Position numbers and translations under genes: made by a program. A DNA stretch of 64,000 nt from Dawidia soli (GTDB lineage Bacteria > Bacteroidota > Bacteroidia > Cytophagales > Cyclobacteriaceae), in the NCBI RefSeq assembly GCF_018598185.1, contig NZ_JAHESC010000017.1, positions 62,001 through 126,000 on the forward strand, read 5' to 3'. Under the pieces are notes generated by a model. That model saw only the letters and a list, made by a program, of their open reading frames with translations, was not told where the DNA came from and ran no database searches. Positions 58,033-64,000 of this stretch are shown here, piece after piece (position 1 is the first letter of the stretch; each line of letters opens with the position of its first letter).

Positions 58033-58230
58033 CTATTCTTTTTCCGGCTGTTGATTTACCGGCACCGTAGCGCCCTTCTTATGTCCATACGGACAGTGAC
58101 GGCATCCGCGCCCGCAGCAAAAGCCCCGCTTGAGGAAAAAGGCCTCGGTAAAAACCATGAGGCCATTCTCCATGTAGTAATAGGGGCTGTTTTCTTCGGG
58201 CGCGGATTTATCCGTCACGTCGTCTTTCAT
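58033..58230 (-). CDS. DUF5522 small cysteine-rich protein
   Basis: The protein is 65 residues. A conserved core reads YMENGLMVFTEAFFLKRGFCCGRGCRHCPYGHKK, with four closely spaced cysteines plus a His (CCxxxCxxCxxxH), suggesting a zinc or iron-sulfur site; both ends are disordered. The start overlaps the stop of the BtuG-like gene by 4 bp (ATGA), so it is translationally coupled to it, and the DUF71 gene follows. It should be a soluble cytoplasmic protein. Function is unknown, but membership in the riboswitch-controlled operon implies a cobalamin-related role. Confidence 0.85.
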   Translation of the reverse strand: MKDDVTDKSAPEENSPYYYMENGLMVFTEAFFLKRGFCCGRGCRHCPYGHKKGATVPVNQQPEKE

Positions 58231-59297
58231 TTCTTAAAGATAAATTGCGTGGGGCCAACGCCCGTCGCGAACGATGTTTTTGCGGTTCCATCGCTGCTAT
58301 ACACGTATGCTTCACCACTGGCTGCAAAGGACCGGGCATCGCCTACGTAAAAGTCGCCATTCTCCGGGTTTACGCCAAACGAATACAAGTCCGTTACATC
58401 TTCCGCCGTAAACAAGGGTGCAGTGGGGGCTGCTTTGGAATCGATCGACATGCTGTAGATATTGTTGCCACCTGTGAAATACAAGGTCTTGCCGTCGGGA
58501 GAAACCGCCAGATCGGCTCCAGCCTGGAAGTCGAGATGTATTTGCACGCCTGGTTCAAAATTCTTCACGCCAAAGCTCTCAAGATAGCTTTCCTCGGCAC
58601 CATAGCCGCCCCGACAAATAACCCACAGTTTGTTATTCGCGTCCACGACCATGCCAGAAGGGCCAGGCGATACGGCTGCATCTCTGATCACTTCATTTCT
58701 GGTGGGGTCAATGACAGATACTATATGATTCGTCCCAAAGTTACTGATCGAGGCGAAGAGATAGCCACCGGCATACAGCAGCTCACCCACGCCCGGTCTA
58801 GTAGGTATGGTGTCCGTGATCGTCATCGTCTTGGCATCGGCTACTACAATAGAAGAATTCGTAAGATTGTAGTCTGTGTCGTAGGGCCCCCACACGCTGA
58901 TGTATGCCTTACCGTTGATGATTGACATGTACTGAGGTTTATCAATGATGGCTGCCGCAACCGTCTTTTCACGCGCGAAGGTCGTGCTATTCGCTACTTC
59001 GATTGTATTACTGCCATTCACTACGAGGTACGCTTTTTCGCCATCCAATGTGATGGATTGTAGCACGTCGCCCGCAAAATCGCCAGCCGCGTTGCGAAAT
59101 ATATTCTGTGCCGTAGAGTCCTTCTCCGGATTGTAGTAGGTGACGCTGGCGTTTGCGGCCAAAAAGTTACCTTCGTTGGCGATCAGCACACCGGAGACAA
59201 CCGACGCGCCCTTTTTGTCGCCGTCATCATCCGAACAGCCTTGAAACACCAGCATGATGCTGAAGGCAGACAGCCACAAGTACGATTTCATTTTCAT
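58227..59297 (-). CDS. BtuG-like beta-propeller surface lipoprotein
   Basis: The protein is 356 residues with a lipoprotein signal (MKMKSYLWLSAFSIMLVFQGC). After the lipid Cys comes SDDDGDDKK, an acidic stretch like the Bacteroidota surface-export signal. The rest is a seven-bladed YncE/DUF5074-type propeller (ITLDGEKAYLVVNGSNTIEVANSTT, INGKAYISVWGPYDTD, LWVICRGGYG, ADLAVSPDGKTLYFTGGNNIY). BtuG of Bacteroides is such a propeller, holds cobalamin on the cell surface and sits on BtuB. The gene overlaps btuB by 4 bp and shares its riboswitch. Confidence 0.85.
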   Translation of the reverse strand: MKMKSYLWLSAFSIMLVFQGCSDDDGDKKGASVVSGVLIANEGNFLAANASVTYYNPEKDSTAQNIFRNAAGDFAGDVLQSITLDGEKAYLVVNGSNTIEVANSTTFAREKTVAAAIIDKPQYMSIINGKAYISVWGPYDTDYNLTNSSIVVADAKTMTITDTIPTRPGVGELLYAGGYLFASISNFGTNHIVSVIDPTRNEVIRDAAVSPGPSGMVVDANNKLWVICRGGYGAEESYLESFGVKNFEPGVQIHLDFQAGADLAVSPDGKTLYFTGGNNIYSMSIDSKAAPTAPLFTAEDVTDLYSFGVNPENGDFYVGDARSFAASGEAYVYSSDGTAKTSFATGVGPTQFIFKK

Positions 59298-61156
59298 TTC
59301 GATATGGAATTTAGTTGGTAATTAAGTTGCAGGGTGTAATACCGCCCGGGCATGGCGTAGGCGGCATATTGTCTGTATTCTTCGTCCAGCAGATTCTGCA
59401 CGGAAGCTTGCAGCGTTAGCCCATGACGCCCCAGGGTTAATGTTCGTCCTACCGACAGGTCGATGCGCGAATAAGGATCTAAAGAATAGTCCGCTTCGTT
59501 CGCAAACAGGTAGTATCGTCGTCCACTATACTGGGCCTGCACGGTTGCGTTGTAATCACGCCACTGGCCGCGCAAATAACCCGATGCGGTCTGCTCGGGG
59601 GTATAAATCAACTGTCGATCCAGGGACGGATCATTCGGCGGTGCCTCGGTGGTGATGGAGCGTGTGTACTGATAATTGACACCGGCTATTACTCTTACTA
59701 CACCCTGACATATCGGTCCATATACACGCACTTCGGCACCACGAACACGCACGTGGCGGACATTTCGCGGAATGTAGGCACCATCCACCGGCACCCATTG
59801 AAGCCATTGATCTACTTCCTGCGCGTACCAGGTATTGTCGACGGTCAGCCGGTGCCACGTCCACCGCCAGCCGGCCTCCGCGGCATAGCTCAGTTCCGGT
59901 TTCAGGTTCCTGTCCCCCGCATTCTTCCAGTATCGATCGTTGAATGTCGGCACGCGGTAATTGCGTGAGGCATTGCCGCGAAACGTAAACGTTGCAGCCG
60001 GTCGTTTTACAATGGTATATTCTACGCCGAGGTATGGTAGAAAAGGGGGCGAGAAACCCGTAACAACCGGTTGACGCAGGTTTAATGCCAGCGACAGGCG
60101 TGTGCCCACAGTTTTCTGCATGGACACCATAAAATCGAATCTATCTTCTTCTACCGGGTATTGTTTATACTCATCGATGTCCGCGCGAATGTGATTCCAC
60201 TCGGCGCTGACCTCGGTGTGTATCCGCGCCGGCAATAAGAAGGCCTCTTTGACATTGCCCGTCCACCGGGTTATCAGGGCTTCCTTTTGGTAGACGATCA
60301 CGTCCCGCACATAGCCCCCCGTAGCCGTAAACTGACGGTGTGGACCATCACTTTTATACTGCAGACTAAGCCGGTGATTTTTATCTTGTTGCGTATCGCT
60401 ACTAAAATATTGACCGATGGGCGGCTGCACGTCGCGGTCGGCATCGTGATACCAGTAGTGCAAGGCCAGCGACTTTGAATCGGCTAGAGTATATACGATG
60501 TCTTGCAGCACGCCCATCTGCCGGAAGGCCGCATGCGGCTGACGCTCGTCCAGGGCATGTATTTTAAAGTCATTTTCGCTTTGCACATGGTAGACCTGCG
60601 TATGCAGGTTCCAGCGTCCGGCGGTGATTCCGCCGCCTGCTTCGGTGGTATATTGACCGAAGCTCCCGACGACCTGTGCGATGTGAAATATTTCCTGCGA
60701 CGGTGCCTCCGGCGAGGCCAACAGTACGGTGCCGCCCAGCGCACCGCTGCCATAGCGAGCGCTCCCGCCACCGGCGTGTACCTTGACAGAACCAAACGCG
60801 GAAGCCGGCAAAATGGAGAAGTCAGCCTGGCCGAGCGAGAAGCTATTGATGTTTATCCCGTTCCACAACACGGCGGTATGTTGTGGGGCGGTTCCGCGCA
60901 GGCTAATGCCGGAGATCATACCTTGACCATAGCTTCGAAAGTATACCGGCAACTGTGTGGCCAGTACGTCGCCGAGATGGCTTCCTCGCTGCTGGCGCAG
61001 CAATGCCGAGTCGACAGTAGTAAAGGAGGCTCCCGCCAGGAAGCGCTCATCGGGTATACCGTACACTTCTACCGAGTCCAGCACGGTTGCCGCCTGTTGC
61101 GCAAAACAGGACACGCTGGTGAGCACGCTCACGACTATAAGAATACCTACTCGCAT
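59294..61156 (-). CDS. btuB: TonB-dependent cobalamin receptor (BtuB-like)
   Basis: The protein is 620 residues from the ATG at 61156 with a signal peptide (MRVGILIVVSVLTSVSCFAQ). The frame stays open upstream but that part is the riboswitch. Plug: VLDSVEVYGIPDERFLAGASFTTVDSALL, ISLRGTAPQHTAVLWNGININ, VKVHAGGGSARYGSGALGGTVLL. The barrel is short and ends YYTLQLNYQLNSISK, as in BtuB relatives rather than siderophore receptors. It should bind and import cobalamin or corrinoids. It is the first gene of the operon, directly behind a cobalamin riboswitch, and overlaps the BtuG-like gene by 4 bp. Confidence 0.95.
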   Translation of the reverse strand: MRVGILIVVSVLTSVSCFAQQAATVLDSVEVYGIPDERFLAGASFTTVDSALLRQQRGSHLGDVLATQLPVYFRSYGQGMISGISLRGTAPQHTAVLWNGININSFSLGQADFSILPASAFGSVKVHAGGGSARYGSGALGGTVLLASPEAPSQEIFHIAQVVGSFGQYTTEAGGGITAGRWNLHTQVYHVQSENDFKIHALDERQPHAAFRQMGVLQDIVYTLADSKSLALHYWYHDADRDVQPPIGQYFSSDTQQDKNHRLSLQYKSDGPHRQFTATGGYVRDVIVYQKEALITRWTGNVKEAFLLPARIHTEVSAEWNHIRADIDEYKQYPVEEDRFDFMVSMQKTVGTRLSLALNLRQPVVTGFSPPFLPYLGVEYTIVKRPAATFTFRGNASRNYRVPTFNDRYWKNAGDRNLKPELSYAAEAGWRWTWHRLTVDNTWYAQEVDQWLQWVPVDGAYIPRNVRHVRVRGAEVRVYGPICQGVVRVIAGVNYQYTRSITTEAPPNDPSLDRQLIYTPEQTASGYLRGQWRDYNATVQAQYSGRRYYLFANEADYSLDPYSRIDLSVGRTLTLGRHGLTLQASVQNLLDEEYRQYAAYAMPGRYYTLQLNYQLNSISK

Positions 61157-61224
61157 GATAGTTCTTCGACCACTATACTTCTGACCTTTCACCCGAAAGT
61201 CGGAAGCCTGAAAACAGATTTTAG

Positions 61225-61410
61225 TATCACGGCAGGTCTCCTGGCTCACCCGGCTTTTGCTTACCTTCTCATCCGCCAGGGGGCGGACAATGGCATTGCA
61301 GAACAAAAGTTTAAACTCCGCCAGGAGCAGCATACAGCCTGGCAGACCGGGATTACAGTTGCGGGGACAGCTCCGGATTTGATCGTAGATCGCACCGGTA
61401 TTCCCTTTTG
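61225..61410 (-). ncRNA. Cobalamin riboswitch (adenosylcobalamin-type)
   Basis: On the minus strand the leader contains GGGAATACCGGTGCGA (about 61404-61389), then TCCGGAGCTGTCCCCGCAACTGTAA in conserved spacing (about 61378-61354), and the B12 box AGCCAGGAGACCTGCC (61246-61231), all diagnostic of cobalamin riboswitches. Between 61225 and the btuB ATG at 61156 a stem with arms GACTTTC/GAAAGGTC is the likely expression platform. It should turn off the whole btuB-btuG-DUF5522-DUF71 operon when cobalamin is plentiful. Confidence 0.97.
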
Positions 61411-61484
61411 ATCTTCTGCGGTTGCAAACAGCGGAAGAACCGTGAATCGGGTGCGAACTTAATTATTTTCTTAACATTGCAGCC

Positions 61485-62618
61485 ATGTATCGCGTAATCA
61501 TTTTCGTGCTGGTGCTTTCCCTGACGGGCTGCCGCCGCCCGGCCGCCGACCAACCCGCCGCTGTTTCGCAACCTTCACAAACGTTATTGAAGTATGCCCG
61601 GGGCTTTACGGTGGCCTACGACGGGAACATCAAGACGGTGACGGTACTGACGCCTTTTCAGGGGGCATCCAAGGGCTTTACCTATTTGCTGGTGCCCCGG
61701 GATGAAGCGGTGCCGGCACATGCTGCCGGGGTAAAGGTGATCCGCACGCCGCTCTCTTCCATCGTGTGCACGTCTACGTCACATATACCGTTGCTGGACT
61801 ATCTCGGCGAAACCGACAAGCTGGTGGGCTTTCCGTCCACCGACTATATCAGTTCCGAGAAGATGCGCCGCCGTGTAGACGCCGGCCTGGTAAAAGACCT
61901 GGGTGTCGACAGCGGTATAAACTTAGAGCAGCTGGTCGTGCTGAAGCCGGGTATGTTGATGGGCTATGCACTAAGCAGCGACTACGGGCAATTCAAGAAG
62001 ATGGAAGACCTGGGCGTGCCGGTTGTCATCAATGCAGAGTACCTGGAAAAACATCCGCTGGGCCGTGCCGAGTGGATCAAATTCATGGCGCTATTCTTCG
62101 GCCAGGAGAAACGTGCCGATTCGGTTTTTCAGGTTATTGAAAAAAGTTACCTCGAGGCAAAGGCTGTTGTCGATACGGTCAAGACCCGGCCCACCGTGCT
62201 CAGCGGCATTGTGTATGGCGATGCGTGGTTCCTGCCGGGCGGTCAGAACTATGCAGCCCGCATTCTTAATGACGCAGGCTGTCAATATCTGTGGGCGGCA
62301 GATTCATCGGCTGGTTCGTTGAAACTGAGCTTTGAGCATGTCTATGAAAAAGCGCACAACGCCGACTTATGGATTGGGGTGGGCTCTTACCAAACACTGG
62401 AGGCACTGCGCACCGGTGATCATCGCTACGCGCAGTTCAAGCCGGTGACCACCCGGCAGGTGTACACCTATAATGCGCGCATCGGCGCACGCGGCGGCAG
62501 CGAGTTCTTAGAGCTGGGGTATCTGCGCCCCGATCTGATTCTGCGCGACCTCGTGAAGATCGGGCATCCCACATTGCTACCCGAACACACGTTGTACTTC
62601 CATGCGCCGCTGCAATAG
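61485..62618 (+). CDS. BtuF-like cobalamin/corrinoid ABC transporter binding lipoprotein
   Basis: The protein is 377 residues with a lipoprotein signal (MYRVIIFVLVLSLTGC; LTGC). The residues after the Cys are Arg-Arg, so it should face the periplasm. It is a type III (PeripBP_2) binding protein: VICTSTSHIPLLDYLGETDKLVGFPSTDYI, NLEQLVVLKPGMLM, GVPVVINAEYLEKHPLGRAEWIKFMALFFGQEKRAD, and GDAWFLPGGQNYAARILNDAGC. It diverges from the riboswitch-controlled btuB operon, which makes cobalamin the best substrate guess (hemin and siderophores are alternatives). The permease and ATPase genes are not in the window. Confidence 0.88.
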   Translation: MYRVIIFVLVLSLTGCRRPAADQPAAVSQPSQTLLKYARGFTVAYDGNIKTVTVLTPFQGASKGFTYLLVPRDEAVPAHAAGVKVIRTPLSSIVCTSTSHIPLLDYLGETDKLVGFPSTDYISSEKMRRRVDAGLVKDLGVDSGINLEQLVVLKPGMLMGYALSSDYGQFKKMEDLGVPVVINAEYLEKHPLGRAEWIKFMALFFGQEKRADSVFQVIEKSYLEAKAVVDTVKTRPTVLSGIVYGDAWFLPGGQNYAARILNDAGCQYLWAADSSAGSLKLSFEHVYEKAHNADLWIGVGSYQTLEALRTGDHRYAQFKPVTTRQVYTYNARIGARGGSEFLELGYLRPDLILRDLVKIGHPTLLPEHTLYFHAPLQ

Positions 62619-62703
62619 TGTACGCGCCTGGCGGCGACCATCGCCTTAACAATTCGCTGCAGAATAGCGCCAGTATGCGCACGACCTTTTAACTTTGTTG
62701 GTG

Positions 62704-64000
62704 ATGAGGATCGTGAGCCGCTTATTGTATTGCTGTCTGCTGATATTTTTTCTTTCGGAGGCTGCCTACGCCGGCATGGCCGAAGAGCTGTCGGTTTTTG
62801 AAGAGAATGGAAAGGTGGGTCTGAAAGACGACCACGGCAAGGTGCTGATCCCGGCGAAGTACGACGCGCGGGGATGGAGCGACGGCCGTTTTTCGGTCAT
62901 TGACCAGGCCATCGGTTATAAGCTGAACGGTCGCTGGGGTCTGATTAGCATCAGCAACCACATCCTTACTAAAAACGAGTACGAAGAGATCCTTCCCGGC
63001 GATGGCTCCGTGCTCATTGCCCGCAAGCAGGTGCAACCCAACGCGCTGCGCGTGGCCACAGGCTGTCTGAATACCTCGGGCAAGGAGATCATCTCGTTTC
63101 AATACGACGGTGTAAAGCTCGCTTCGCTGCGGGCCATTGTCTTTGGTAAGAGCGGCAACACCTATAAATACGGTCTGTTGTCGCTGGACAACCGTACGAT
63201 CATTCCGCAACAGTATCAAAGCATCTATCCCATCGGCAGTCTGCGTTTTGCCGTCGAGAACTTTGATGACAAGATCGCGATCTTCACCGAGACCGGCCGC
63301 CAGCTCACCGGCTTTACGATCGACCGCATTGCGCCGTTCACCAAACGCTACGCCACCCTCTACCAAAACGGCATGCAGGGTGTGATCGACCGCGACGGAC
63401 AAATTAAAGTACAGCCACGGTACCGCGGCATCGCCATTCTGGAAGACGGCACCATCAAAGCGCGCGAAGCCGACGAGTGGCAATTCCTGAACGGCCAGAA
63501 CAAGCTCACGCAAAAGGTACAGGCCGATGCGTTGTATCCCGTGGCAACAAACCGGTTGAAGGTGATGCAGGGTGGCGTGCTGCAACTGACGGACCTTTCG
63601 CTCAAGCCCCTGTCGCCGCAACCATACACCACGATCGGTGAATTCGAAAACGGTAAGGCCCTGGTATCGGTACAGGGAAAATACGGCGTGATCGATCTGT
63701 CAGGCCGTACACTTATTCAACCGGCACACGACAGCCTGGTGCTGTTGTTTACGCACCATCGTGCGTTGGCAGGCCAGCGACAGGGCGGCAAGTACAGCTG
63801 GACCCTGATCGACACCACCGGCACGCGCCGGTCGTCGAAGTCGTACGACAACATCGACCGCTTCGACGGCACCTATTTTGTGGTACGCGCCCGTGGGTAT
63901 GCCGGCACCATGGACCTGGCCGGGCGCGAGGTCGTTCCCTGCACGTATGACTCGGTGCTGCAAACCAAAGACAACCTGCTGGTGGTAAAATTTCGCGGGC
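62704..64000 (+). CDS. WG-repeat protein, truncated by window end
   Basis: The ATG at 62704 gives MRIVSRLLYCCLLIFFLSEAAYA, a signal peptide, and the frame stays open to the last base (432 residues seen, no stop). The protein is built from WG/KWG-type beta-repeats: SVFEENGKVGLKDDHGKVLIPAKYD, GRWGLISISNHILTKNEYEEI, KYGLLSLDNRTIIPQQYQSI, MQGVIDRDGQIKVQPRY, KYGVIDLSGRTLIQPAHD and others at about 45-residue spacing. It is probably secreted or periplasmic. Function is unknown. It starts 85 bp after the binding-protein gene and may be independent. Confidence 0.9.
   Translation, partial: MRIVSRLLYCCLLIFFLSEAAYAGMAEELSVFEENGKVGLKDDHGKVLIPAKYDARGWSDGRFSVIDQAIGYKLNGRWGLISISNHILTKNEYEEILPGDGSVLIARKQVQPNALRVATGCLNTSGKEIISFQYDGVKLASLRAIVFGKSGNTYKYGLLSLDNRTIIPQQYQSIYPIGSLRFAVENFDDKIAIFTETGRQLTGFTIDRIAPFTKRYATLYQNGMQGVIDRDGQIKVQPRYRGIAILEDGTIKAREADEWQFLNGQNKLTQKVQADALYPVATNRLKVMQGGVLQLTDLSLKPLSPQPYTTIGEFENGKALVSVQGKYGVIDLSGRTLIQPAHDSLVLLFTHHRALAGQRQGGKYSWTLIDTTGTRRSSKSYDNIDRFDGTYFVVRARGYAGTMDLAGREVVPCTYDSVLQTKDNLLVVKFRG

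Noticed and set aside
61157-61333. N-terminal extension of the btuB frame
   Set aside because: It is the antisense-free leader holding the cobalamin riboswitch; the signal peptide begins at 61156.

Overview
The window looks like chromosome from a free-living Bacteroidota bacterium, most likely Cytophagales (Chryseolinea/Ohtaekwangia-like). Evidence: a SusC/SusD pair, TonB receptors with CarboxypepD_reg-like N-termini, Bacteroidota -33/-7 promoters (TTG ... TAnnTTTG), BshA (bacillithiol), a BtuB/BtuG-type cobalamin locus, tandem rhomboids, and several Bacteroidota-only small families, all in fairly GC-rich, densely coding DNA. No rRNA, tRNA, CRISPR array, prophage or intact insertion sequence was seen. 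Family assignments come from motif recognition, not from database searches.

Layout. 1-2608: end of a TonB siderophore receptor plus a PepSY membrane protein. 2616-2872: a large REP-like inverted repeat. 3198-7662: an XRE regulator, a second siderophore receptor and a Bacteroidota-specific hypothetical protein. 7489-10064: an ECF41-type sigma factor with azoreductase and a SnoaL-like protein, with matching promoters before sigma and azoR. 10163-16141: SusD/SusC and a divergent LacI regulator with tandem operators. 16206-19375: tgt, an LptF/G-type permease and a DMT transporter. 19527-22008: a BlaI/BlaR1-like pair with two identical operators. 22084-30827: a DUF2490 protein, an RND efflux operon and a divergent two-component system across a 55-bp dyad. 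30968-34481: serine hydrolase, DUF1611 protein and dipeptide epimerase, probably one operon for D-amino-acid or muropeptide catabolism.

34660-36586 holds a small secreted protein and a decayed toxin-antitoxin patch: a hipA remnant and a RelE/ParE toxin, each with a single-base deletion. 36660-46053: rlmN, mutL with two rhomboids, a NagZ/beta-lactamase fusion, bshA and a fatty acid hydroxylase. 46219-51062: a VWA protein, an AAA+ ATPase and an AlbA_2 protein followed by PhoH. 51323-56215: a small conserved protein, sucD, a perfect 52-bp palindrome, and an operon of a CHASE2 protein with two paralogous FecR-like/TPR-like proteins.

56278-62618 is a vitamin B12 region: MeaB (chaperone of a B12-dependent mutase) converges on a riboswitch-controlled operon of BtuB, a BtuG-like surface lipoprotein, a small Cys-rich DUF5522 protein and a DUF71 PP-loop enzyme; a BtuF-like binding protein diverges from the riboswitch. 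The window ends inside a WG-repeat protein.

The most interesting items are the complete cobalamin capture and salvage unit with its uncharacterised DUF5522 member, the self-consistent ECF41 promoter pair, the VWA/AAA/AlbA_2 set, the CHASE2/FecR-like operon with its perfect operator, and the serine hydrolase/DUF1611/epimerase operon.
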